Positions 1 to 7,907 of a stretch of 19,003 nt of DNA are shown in pieces. The notes under the pieces were generated by a model. It saw nothing but the letters and a program-made list of their open reading frames with translations. It searched no databases and was not told the origin of the DNA. Position 1 is the stretch's first letter. Every line of letters starts with the position of its first letter. Source of the stretch: JANOBJ01 sp031411575 (GTDB lineage: Bacteria; Pseudomonadota; Gammaproteobacteria; Burkholderiales; Burkholderiaceae_C); the NCBI GenBank assembly GCA_031411575.1, contig JANOBJ010000080.1, forward strand, positions 1 through 19,003, given 5' to 3'. Position numbers and translations under genes: made by a program.

Positions 1-1607
<1,607 letters not shown>

Positions 1608-1625
1608 CCCGGCGGTGCGCGCGGT

Positions 1626-1654
1626 TTGCACACTGTGCGGGCGCCGCCTACTAT
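1626..1654 (+). promoter_or_regulatory. candidate sigma70 promoter of mtoX
   Basis: A TTGCAC (-35) and TACTAT (-10) are separated by exactly 17 bases, about 65 bases upstream of the mtoX start codon. The -35 is weak. A perfect 5-1-5 inverted repeat, GCACACTGTGC (1628-1638), overlaps it and could be an operator half-site pair. This is pattern matching only. Confidence 0.35.
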
Positions 1655-1720
1655 CCAGCGGTGCCGGTGACTGCGCGCACTGCCTGCGCGTGGCGCGTCG
1701 CGTCTGCCGAAGGAGCCATC

Positions 1721-3046
1721 ATGCGAATCCGATCCGCGGTCATGAGTACCGCCTTGCTGCTGGCCAGTACCGGCGCTGGTGCCGATGAGACCTGCAACTC
1801 GCCCTACATGTCCAAGCTCATCAAGGGCCAGGAAGACTACGTGCACGTATGGACGCTGGGCGTGGAGGGCTGGGGTGACGGCGCCGACAAGCTGGTAACG
1901 GTGGACGCCAACCCCAAGTCCAAAACCTACGGCAAGGTGGTGCATACAGTGTCGGTGGGCGGGCGCGGCGAGGCGCACCACATGGGCTTCACCGACGACC
2001 GCCGATTCCTCTGGGCGGGCGGGCTGGAGAGCAACAAGATCCACGTGTTCGACGTCGGCGCCAACCCCGCGAAGCCGAAGCTGGTGCGCACCCTCACCGA
2101 CCTGGGCGCCAAGACCGGCTACGCCGGGCCGCACACCTTCTACGCGCTGCCGGGGCGCATGCTGATCGGCATGCTGTCCAACACCGCCGACAAGGGCGGC
2201 GTCACCGGCCTCGCTGTGTACAACAACAAGGGCCAGTTTGTCGCCAAATACCCGATGCCGACCGCCGAAATCGGCGGCGTCAAGGGTGATGGCTATGGCT
2301 ACGACATCGCCGTCAACCCCGCGAAAAACGCGCTCTTGACCTCCAGCTTTACAGGTCTGGACAACTACCGGCGCGAGCTGGGCGCGGTGGTGGGCGACCC
2401 CGCTGCCATGAAGAAATTTGGCGGCACGATGGTGATGTGGGACCTGAAAGCCATGAAGCCGACACAGGTGTTCAGCGTGCCCGGCGCGCCACTGGAAATC
2501 CGCTGGTCACTCAAACCCGGGGACAACTGGGCCATCACCGCCACCGCACTCACCTCCAAGCTGTGGCTGGTAAAACCCGGCGCCGACGGCAAGTGGCAGG
2601 CGAAAGATGCCGGCACCATCGGCGACCCGGCCAAGATTCCGCTGCCAGTTGACATCTCGATCACCGCGGACGGCAAGGGCCTGTGGGTCAACACCTTCAT
2701 GGACGGCATGACGCGCTACTTTGACTTGTCCAACCCCGAACAGGCCAAAGAGGTGTACGCCAAGCAGACCGGCAAGCAGGTCAACATGGTGTCGCAAAGC
2801 TGGGACGGCAAGCGCGTCTACATCACCTCCAGCCTGCTTGAAAAATGGGACAAGGCCGGCGCCGACAACGAGCAGTTTTTGCGCGCGTTCAACTGGGACG
2901 GCAAGGAGCTGAAGCCCGCCTTCGAGGTGGACTTTGCCAAGGAAAAACTCGGCCGTGCGCATCACATGAAGTTCAGTGCCAAGGGCGGTGGCGCCACCGC
3001 GCTGGGCGCGCCGCCGCCCTCAACGACCTTCGCACAGGCGCGCTGA
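1721..3046 (+). CDS. mtoX: periplasmic SBP56-family methanethiol oxidase
   Basis: This is a selenium-binding-protein (SBP56/SELENBP1) family member. Bacterial periplasmic members are copper-dependent methanethiol oxidases that convert methanethiol to formaldehyde, H2S and H2O2. I chose the ATG at 1721 because GAAGGAG (1709-1715) is an ideal ribosome site. A GTG 60 bases upstream is in frame but adds a non-signal-like N-terminus. The 441-aa product starts with a Sec signal peptide (about residues 1-21, ending AGA before DETC). The family's N-terminal C-x-SP motif follows at Cys25, then the VWTLGVEGWGDGADKL block (43-58). Histidines proposed as metal ligands in this family occur at EAHH (86-87), GPH (138) and near the C-terminus (GRAHH). 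The stop overlaps the start of the SCO-like gene (TGATG), so the two are translationally coupled. In characterised methylotrophs mtoX is followed by a SCO/SenC gene and a mauG-type gene; only the SCO partner is present here. A short low-complexity tail (GGGATALGAPPPS) ends the protein. Substrate assignment rests on family and context. Confidence 0.85.
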   Translation: MRIRSAVMSTALLLASTGAGADETCNSPYMSKLIKGQEDYVHVWTLGVEGWGDGADKLVTVDANPKSKTYGKVVHTVSVGGRGEAHHMGFTDDRRFLWAGGLESNKIHVFDVGANPAKPKLVRTLTDLGAKTGYAGPHTFYALPGRMLIGMLSNTADKGGVTGLAVYNNKGQFVAKYPMPTAEIGGVKGDGYGYDIAVNPAKNALLTSSFTGLDNYRRELGAVVGDPAAMKKFGGTMVMWDLKAMKPTQVFSVPGAPLEIRWSLKPGDNWAITATALTSKLWLVKPGADGKWQAKDAGTIGDPAKIPLPVDISITADGKGLWVNTFMDGMTRYFDLSNPEQAKEVYAKQTGKQVNMVSQSWDGKRVYITSSLLEKWDKAGADNEQFLRAFNWDGKELKPAFEVDFAKEKLGRAHHMKFSAKGGGATALGAPPPSTTFAQAR

Positions 3047-3747
3047 TGCGCGTGCACGACGGCGTGAACGCGCCCGGGCGACGCGGTTTTTTGCTGGCTG
3101 CCGCGCTGGCGGCAGCGGGGGTGGCACGCGCTGCTGCGGACCCGACCCAGCCGCTGGCCCCGCGCATGGACTTTGTGCCGCCACCGCCCGGCAGCTACAC
3201 GTTGCAGCGCATCCAGACCTGCCCCGACGGGCTGCTGACTGACGCGGCGGCGCGCACGGTCGCCCTGCGCGAGCTGACGACAGCGAAGATCACTCTGCTG
3301 TCGTTCTTCTACACCTACTGCACCGACGCCTGGGGCTGCCCGTTCGCGTACACGACGCTCACCAGCCTGCGCAACACCCTGCTGGCCGAGCCGGCGCTCG
3401 CGCGGCGCGTGCGCTTCGTCAACATCAGCTTTGATCCGGAACACGACGACCCAGAGACGCTGCGCCGGTACGCAGGTCGGCTGCATGCGGAGCCACGCTT
3501 TGAATGGCGCTTTGCCACCGCGCGTTCGCTGCGCGAGTTGCTGCCGCTGCTCGACGGCTTCGGCCAGGACGTGGCCATCGTCAACGACGCGCAGGGCCGC
3601 CCGACGCGGTTGCGCAACCACATGCTCAAGCTTTTTTTGATCGACTCGCGCGGCGTGGTACGCGAGATCTACAGCTTGGACTACCTGCAGCCGCCGGTGT
3701 TGCTCAACGACATTCGCACGCTAGCGCTCGAGGCGGGTGGGCGTTGA
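3046..3747 (+). CDS. SCO1/SenC-like copper chaperone (thioredoxin fold)
   Basis: A 233-aa SCO1/SenC-family protein, expected to be periplasmic and to hand copper to, or reduce, a cuproenzyme. The start ATG shares its A with the mtoX stop codon, so coupling decides the start. The N-terminus carries a twin-arginine-like leader (RRGFLLAAALAAAGVARA, residues 12-29). The metal/thiol site reads C92-TDAWG-C98, a CxxxxxC spacing instead of the CxxxC of classical SCO proteins. The distal ligand histidine is probably H192 (RNHMLKLFLID). The block VRFVNISFDPEHDDPETL (122-139) matches the SCO family's conserved 'SxDPExDTPxxL' segment. Its position directly behind mtoX matches the SCO gene (mtoS) of known methanethiol-oxidase operons, so copper loading of MtoX is the likely job. 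The next gene is convergent and begins 36 bases on, with no obvious terminator between. Confidence 0.8.
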   Translation: MRVHDGVNAPGRRGFLLAAALAAAGVARAAADPTQPLAPRMDFVPPPPGSYTLQRIQTCPDGLLTDAAARTVALRELTTAKITLLSFFYTYCTDAWGCPFAYTTLTSLRNTLLAEPALARRVRFVNISFDPEHDDPETLRRYAGRLHAEPRFEWRFATARSLRELLPLLDGFGQDVAIVNDAQGRPTRLRNHMLKLFLIDSRGVVREIYSLDYLQPPVLLNDIRTLALEAGGR

Positions 3748-3782
3748 GTGACTGGGATCGAAGCGCCCGCCGCGCACTCGCG

Positions 3783-4835
3783 TCACCGCAGCTTTCGACG
3801 CTCCTGCCGACCGTAGCGAAAGTAGTGTTCAGTTGCAGATTTGACCGCGCCGCCGGCGACACCTTTTGCAACGTCGGGATTGGCCTTCAGATATGCCTCT
3901 TCGGAAAACGCCCCTCGCCTTCCCTCCTTGTGCCCAAAAATGGCAAAGTGCGCCCATGCGGACTCCAGGGAACCATTCGCTACGGCTGCAGCGACGTCCG
4001 GGTTCGAGGCCAAATACGATTTTTCGGTGAAGGCTTGGTACTCCTCCGCCAGATTGCCAACATCCTGCGGTGGCCGCTTCAGCCAGAGCGAGTCGCCTTC
4101 CGGCACCAGTTTGAGTCCACGGCAGTCACTTTCTGAGTAGTAGTGGAACACCAGTGACTTTCGCGTCCGCTTACGATCGGCGATCGGTCCACCGCCGTGC
4201 AACAGATGCGCATGCCAGATAAAGACGTCTCCCTTGACCGCCGAGAACCGCTTTTTTTCAAGGCCCCGGCTGGCAACCGCCGACTGCATGTACTGGTCCC
4301 ACTTGAGCATCTCGCCAGGAATGAAGTGGTAGCTGTTGTTGCTGAACTTCATCTGTTCGATCTGATGACTGCCAGGAAAATACTCGAGCTGGCCCGCATC
4401 TGCGTGGGAGTCTTCCAGCGCCACCCAAATGGCAATCAGGTGCCCGGGCGTTTTGGGCGTCATGTACAGCGAGTCAACATGCGGGGGTTGTGCACTGCCT
4501 TTCTCGAAAAAGAGACTGTTGCACAAGACAGGGGTCTGGCCCAGCAGTGTCTTGAGGATGGCGACGATTCGCGGCGACAGGGCCAGGTTACGCACCGCAT
4601 CCACATCCAGGTGCAGATCATTCACCTTGAACCGACCATCCTGCAGGGCTGATTGAGGCAACATGCCCGCGAGCGTCCGCTCACCTGTGTCCAGGTTGTC
4701 CACGACGATCTCCATCGGGCGCTTTTTGACTGCTGTCCTGGATGCGTCTAGCGCTTTGTCCACCTCTTTGGTGGAGTAAAAGCCATTGAGGACCAGAAAA
4801 CCATTGGAATGAAAAAAATCTGCATCCTGAGCCAT
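3783..4835 (-). CDS. phytanoyl-CoA dioxygenase (PhyH) family protein with two C-terminal tandem repeats
   Basis: A predicted Fe(II)/2-oxoglutarate-dependent oxygenase of the PhyH family; the substrate is unknown. With the ATG at 4835 the protein is 350 aa. A GTG at 4874 would add 13 residues, but neither start has a strong ribosome site. The iron triad appears as H119-x-D121 (QPPHVDS) and H213 (LLHGG), with R225 (RTRKS) placed to bind 2-oxoglutarate. After the oxygenase core come two tandem 41-aa repeats (269-309 and 310-350). Each follows the pattern F-[ST]-E-x-x-YL-x-x-NPDVA...G...A-x-x-HF/YF-x-x-[FY]G-x-x-E-x-R. Such 'YL..NPDVA..HY..YG..EGR' repeats are, from memory, common at the ends of glycosyltransferases and surface-polysaccharide proteins. 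The gene has visibly lower G+C than its neighbours (43% in bases 4321-4380 by hand count), which suggests acquisition. A role in modifying a carbohydrate or lipid at the cell surface is a guess. Confidence 0.8.
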   Translation of the reverse strand: MAQDADFFHSNGFLVLNGFYSTKEVDKALDASRTAVKKRPMEIVVDNLDTGERTLAGMLPQSALQDGRFKVNDLHLDVDAVRNLALSPRIVAILKTLLGQTPVLCNSLFFEKGSAQPPHVDSLYMTPKTPGHLIAIWVALEDSHADAGQLEYFPGSHQIEQMKFSNNSYHFIPGEMLKWDQYMQSAVASRGLEKKRFSAVKGDVFIWHAHLLHGGGPIADRKRTRKSLVFHYYSESDCRGLKLVPEGDSLWLKRPPQDVGNLAEEYQAFTEKSYLASNPDVAAAVANGSLESAWAHFAIFGHKEGRRGAFSEEAYLKANPDVAKGVAGGAVKSATEHYFRYGRQERRKLR

Positions 4836-5066
4836 GTTGCGCCTGCGAGTACCTTGGTATGCAAATTTTGACACAGGGCACTTCTCTGGAAATGCTCCCG
4901 ACGTGGCTCTTCACGTCGCCCAGCCACCGCGGTTCCACTACGTGGCATGCGTACAACAAAACAGCGTCCAACGCACCGCCGTACGACGTGTCTTGTGCCA
5001 GCTGTGTAGAAGACTGCCCGGGTCCGCGGCGGGTCAAGGTGATCGATGGCCGCAAACCTGCGACAC

Positions 5067-5294
5067 CTATGCCGCGTCCTTGCCGCCCGACTGCGCGCCG
5101 ACCTGGGGGTCTTCGCCCTTTGATTTGCTCCGGCCCTTCTCTTCGGCGCGCTGGAGTTCCTGCGCTTCTTCTTGGGTCAGCGGTGGCGCATCTGCCGCGG
5201 CCTGTTCCACCTTGCCTGCCTTCACAAAAGCCTGCTCCGACTGGTTGAATCGCTTGGCGGCCTCGTAGTCGCCTTCGCCCTGCACTTTGGTCAT
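5067..5294 (-). CDS. small hydrophilic conserved hypothetical protein
   Basis: A 75-aa, highly charged protein beginning MTKVQGEGDYEAAKRF and ending in a Gly/Ser/Lys/Asp-rich tail with the motif KGEDP. The ATG at 5294 is preceded by a good ribosome site (CGGAGCG); the open frame extends further upstream but without a plausible start. There is no signal peptide or membrane segment. I recognise the 'GEGDYEAAxRY...F...G.VE.AA' style as that of small conserved proteins in Burkholderiales genomes, but I know of no established function. It is rich in Glu, Gln, Lys and Ala and could be partly disordered or helical. It sits alone, 241 bases from the dioxygenase gene start and 239 bases from the GAF gene stop. 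I saw no clear promoter or other element in either flanking gap. Confidence 0.65.
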   Translation of the reverse strand: MTKVQGEGDYEAAKRFNQSEQAFVKAGKVEQAAADAPPLTQEEAQELQRAEEKGRSKSKGEDPQVGAQSGGKDAA

Positions 5295-5533
5295 GGTTCG
5301 CTCCGTCTGTGGGTTGCCTGATGGGGATGGACCTTGACGTTCGGTGCCGGCGGCGCCAAGGTAGGGTTGGGCTGCGCGGCCGGCGCGCAAAAGCCTCAGG
5401 TCCAGGGTAGCGAGTCCGCTGCCAAGCGTCTGTAGGTCGCGCAACAGCAACCGTGTGGGAGGCCGCTGACGGCGCGGCAGTGAAGGTCAGGCGCTGGCGG
5501 CGGGCGGTTCGCGCCGTGCCGCCGGGCTAACCG

Positions 5534-6013
5534 TCACGCCGCGGCGGGCCGCTGCTTGAGCAGCTCCACCACGGCGGCGGCCAGTGCCTGCAGTTGCTCG
5601 ATCTGATCGGCAGAGATTTTGCGGGGCTGGAAATCGTAGGCGCACAGCGTGCCCAGCGTCTGCCCGGCCACCACCAGCCTCGCTGCTGCATAAAAGCGGA
5701 TGTGTGGTGCGCCCACCACCAGAGGGTGCGACGCGAAACGCGCATCGGCCGCAGTGTCCTCGGCAATGATCACGTCCTCCGTCGAGCTGAAAACTGTTTC
5801 GCAAAACGATGTTTCTGCCGACGACTCACGGTTCGGAAGACCCACGCAGGACTTGAACCAGTCGCGCTCGCCATCCAGCAGATTGACGATGGCGATGGGG
5901 ACACTCAGGCTCTTGGCAAGCAGTTGGGTGAGGTCGTCGTAGGCGCGCTCGGTCGGTGAATCCAGGATCAGGTGCCTGCGCAACTCTGCGAGGCGGGACG
6001 GGTCTTTGCGCAT
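5534..6013 (-). CDS. stand-alone GAF-domain protein
   Basis: A 159-aa protein that is essentially one GAF domain, a small-molecule or redox sensing fold. Typical landmarks are the leader LDSPTERAYDDLTQLLAKSLSVPIAIVNLLDGERDWFKS (about 18-56), then ETSFCETVF, the ADARFASHPLVVGAPHIRFYAAARL segment, and GTLCAYDFQPRKIS. In many bacteria this subtype sits at the N-terminus of diguanylate cyclases or histidine kinases. Here no output domain follows: the frame stops after a short helix (LQALAAAVVELLKQRPAAA). No GGDEF or HAMP domain is encoded nearby. Two cysteines (SFC and TLC) are conserved in look-alike sequences, but ligand binding cannot be read from them. A TATACT hexamer lies 9 bases before the start codon, so the leader may be very short. 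The function is unknown beyond sensing. Confidence 0.8.
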   Translation of the reverse strand: MRKDPSRLAELRRHLILDSPTERAYDDLTQLLAKSLSVPIAIVNLLDGERDWFKSCVGLPNRESSAETSFCETVFSSTEDVIIAEDTAADARFASHPLVVGAPHIRFYAAARLVVAGQTLGTLCAYDFQPRKISADQIEQLQALAAAVVELLKQRPAAA

Positions 6014-6138
6014 TGCCCCAGTATACGGACGGTAGCGTACGCCCGTTGGCGACCGGCAATGGGCGCACCCCGCATCAGCCCCGCAGGGCCGCGGAAGCCG
6101 GTTTCAAGGTTAAAAAGTGCCGATTGTCCACGTCGCCT

Positions 6139-6166
6139 GGTCATTGTGCGCTATACATTTTATAGC
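6139..6166 (+). repeat. AT-rich palindromic repeat, copy E
   Basis: GGTCATTG is followed by a GCTATA-CATTT-TATAGC stem-loop (6150-6166). The copy ends 9 bases beyond the stop codon of the minus-strand crotonase gene. It belongs to the five-copy family (7827-7900, 13188-13261, 14904-14933, 17877-17906), which share GGTCATTG-like flanks and a GCTAT...ATAGC stem. Confidence 0.7.
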
Positions 6167-6175
6167 ATTCTGTGA

Positions 6176-6961
6176 TCACGACCAGTGCGGCTTGCGTTTG
6201 CCCAGAAACGCCGCGATCCCCTCCTGCCCGTCTGGCGCCACGATCCCGGCCGCGATGGCGCAGCTGGCCATCGCGTAGGCGTCGGGCTGGGCCAGCTCAA
6301 GCTGCTGGTAGAACACGCGCTTGCCGCTGGCCAGCACGGCGCTCGACTGGCCGGCCAGCAGCTGCACCAGCGCGTTGGTCTCAGTGTCCAGCGCCTCGGG
6401 CGCCACCACGCGGTTGACCAGGCCCATCTCATACGCGCGCTGCGCGCTCACGGTGGCGCCCGTCAGCAGCATTTCCATCGCGTGCTTGCGCGACACCACA
6501 CGGCCCAGCGCCACGCCGGGCGTGGTGCAGAAAATGCCGTTGTTAACGCCCGAGGTGGCAAAACTCGCGGCACTGGACGCCACCACCAGGTCACACGCCG
6601 CCACCAGCTGGCAGCCCGCCGCGGTGGCCACGCCGTGCACGCGCGCGACCACGGGCTGCGGCAGCGCGCCGAGCGCCATCATCATGCGGCTGCACTGCAC
6701 GAACAGCGCCTCCACCGTGGCCTGGTCGGGCAGTGCGCTGATCTCCTTCAGGTCATGGCCCGCACAGAAGCCCGGGCCGTTGGCCGCCAGCACCACCACT
6801 TTGACCGACCGGTCGGACGCAATTCCGTCCAGCTCGTGTTGCACGGTCGCAAGCAAGGCGGACGACAGCGCGTTGTACTGGCGCGGGCGGTTCAGCGTGA
6901 GCGTGGCCACGCCGGCTTCGTCGTGGCGCAGCAACATGGGCTCGAGATCACTTGGGGTCAT
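6176..6961 (-). CDS. enoyl-CoA hydratase/isomerase (crotonase) family protein, ECHDC3-like
   Basis: A 261-aa crotonase-fold protein using the ATG at 6961, preceded by AGAGG; a further in-frame ATG 36 bases upstream has no such support. CoA-ester binding is indicated by the oxyanion-hole block GFCAGHDLKE (64-73) and GVATAAGCQLVAACD (110-124). The overall pattern (FCAGHDL, ATAAGCQLVA.CD, FAT.GVN.G.FC.TP, AMEMLLTG, A.E.GLVNRVV) closely matches mitochondrial ECHDC3-type proteins. Both hydratase catalytic glutamates are missing: Gln118 replaces the first (GGGCE in classical enzymes) and Gly138 the second (QPE). Classical hydration of enoyl-CoA is therefore unlikely; isomerase, thioesterase-like or CoA-binding roles remain open. 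It stands alone between the GAF gene and a divergent methyltransferase. Confidence 0.85.
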   Translation of the reverse strand: MTPSDLEPMLLRHDEAGVATLTLNRPRQYNALSSALLATVQHELDGIASDRSVKVVVLAANGPGFCAGHDLKEISALPDQATVEALFVQCSRMMMALGALPQPVVARVHGVATAAGCQLVAACDLVVASSAASFATSGVNNGIFCTTPGVALGRVVSRKHAMEMLLTGATVSAQRAYEMGLVNRVVAPEALDTETNALVQLLAGQSSAVLASGKRVFYQQLELAQPDAYAMASCAIAAGIVAPDGQEGIAAFLGKRKPHWS

Positions 6962-7048
6962 GGCCTGCCTCTTGCATTGATGGGGATAAGTTGACACAGG
7001 TTAAACCAAAGCCTGAGACCAGCGGTTACAACCGACTGCAGCCGATCC

Positions 7049-7077
7049 TTGATGTGCAGGGACGGTGGACCTATAGT
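7049..7077 (+). promoter_or_regulatory. sigma70-type promoter of the methyltransferase gene
   Basis: TTGATG (7049-7054) and TATAGT (7072-7077) are separated by exactly 17 bases and lie 53 bases before the GTG start. The expected transcription start is near 7084, at the foot of a perfect hairpin (7085-7105). This is the best promoter match in the window. Confidence 0.55.
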
Positions 7078-7084
7078 GGTGTCT

Positions 7085-7105
7085 CCATCTGCCATCGGCA
7101 GATGG
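7085..7105 (+). promoter_or_regulatory. perfect 9-bp inverted repeat at the predicted +1 (operator or 5'-mRNA hairpin)
   Basis: CCATCTGCC (7085-7093), loop ATC, GGCAGATGG (7097-7105). The dyad starts at the expected transcription start and ends 14 bases before the GGAG ribosome site (7120-7123). It could be the binding site of a dimeric regulator or a stabilising hairpin at the mRNA 5' end. Confidence 0.5.
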
Positions 7106-7129
7106 CCGGCTTTCAACGTGGAGTTTTGC

Positions 7130-7843
7130 GTGACAAGCCACAAGTTGTACTCTCCCACCCCCGACCGTGATGCCGCGCTGGCGCAGTACCGCAGCCGCGC
7201 GGGTATCTATGACCTGGAACTGACGCCGTTCGAGCCGGTGCGCCGGCTCGCTATCCAGCGGCTGGACTTGCGACCCGGCGAGACGGTGCTCGACGTGGGC
7301 TGCGGCACCGGCCTGAGTTTGCAGGCGCTGGCCGAAGGCGTGGGCGCCCGCGGGCGCGTGATCGGCATCGAGCAATGCCCCGAGATGATCGAGCAGGCTG
7401 AAGCGCGTGTGCACGGCCACGGTTGGCCGCAGGTCACGCTGCTGAATGCGCCGGTGGAGGACGCCGCGATAACGGTGCGCGCCCACGCCGCTCTGTTTCA
7501 TTTCACCCACGACATCCTGCGGCATCCGCCGGCGGTGGCGCGGGTGTTTGCGCACCTGCGGCCAGGCGCGCGCGTGGTCGCGGCCGGGCTCAAGTGGGCC
7601 GGCCCCTGGTCGTGGGCGGTGAACGGCTTCGTGCTGGGCGCAGCGCTGCATTCGGTGACCGCGCTGGATGGCCTGAGCGAGCCCTGGAGCGAGCTGGCCG
7701 ACCGGCTGGACGATTTCACCGTGCAGCCCGCGCTGTTTGGCGGCGGCTATGTCGCCAGCGGCGTGGTGAAAGGGCCGGCCGCGCGACTGGGGAGCACCCC
7801 CGAGCCGATCCGGCTGCGGCGCGCCAAAACACCGCATTTGTAA
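7130..7843 (+). CDS. class I SAM-dependent methyltransferase
   Basis: A 237-aa Rossmann-fold methyltransferase. The GTG start at 7130 is chosen because GGAG (7120-7123) precedes it by six bases and the promoter lies upstream; the frame is open for 27 more codons. SAM-binding motif I is VLDVGCGTGLSL (53-64), the acidic end of strand beta2 is VIGIEQ, and a post-motif segment reads VFAHLRPGARVVAAGL. The type resembles UbiE/BioC-like small-molecule methyltransferases; the acceptor substrate cannot be read from the sequence. It stands alone, convergent to a second, different methyltransferase. The last five codons and the stop lie inside the 74-bp repeat copy A, so the extreme C-terminus (KTPHL) is repeat-derived. 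Confidence 0.8.
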   Translation: MTSHKLYSPTPDRDAALAQYRSRAGIYDLELTPFEPVRRLAIQRLDLRPGETVLDVGCGTGLSLQALAEGVGARGRVIGIEQCPEMIEQAEARVHGHGWPQVTLLNAPVEDAAITVRAHAALFHFTHDILRHPPAVARVFAHLRPGARVVAAGLKWAGPWSWAVNGFVLGAALHSVTALDGLSEPWSELADRLDDFTVQPALFGGGYVASGVVKGPAARLGSTPEPIRLRRAKTPHL

Positions 7844-7900
7844 GCGATTTATGCCTGTGGTCAGCTTCGGACGGTCATTGTTTGCTATTATTTATATAGC
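7827..7900 (+). repeat. long intergenic repeat, copy A (74 bp), with AT-rich palindrome
   Basis: Bases 7827-7900 match 13188-13261 at 69 of 74 positions by hand alignment, same orientation, offset 5361. The right end holds GGTCATTG (7873-7880) and the palindrome core GCTAT...ATAGC shared by all five family copies. It begins inside the upstream methyltransferase gene and ends 7 bases from the stop codon of the convergent one. Confidence 0.9.
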
Positions 7901-7907
7901 ATTGTAG

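Noticed and set aside
4868..4873. TTGACA as a promoter -35 upstream of the dioxygenase region
   Set aside because: No acceptable -10 lies 16-18 bases downstream on the plus strand, and the nearest downstream genes are on the minus strand.
3748..5533. A mauG-like gene expected behind mtoX and SCO
   Set aside because: No CxxCH haem motifs or MauG-like sequence were seen; the region holds the dioxygenase gene, the small hydrophilic protein gene and spacers.
6185..6994. Plus-strand open frame (269 codons) over the crotonase gene
   Set aside because: The minus strand encodes well-conserved crotonase motifs; the opposite product is low-complexity His/Arg/Gly.
6991..6996. TTGACA as -35 of the methyltransferase gene
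   Set aside because: There is no -10 at suitable spacing; the TTGATG-17-TATAGT pair at 7049-7077 is clearly better.
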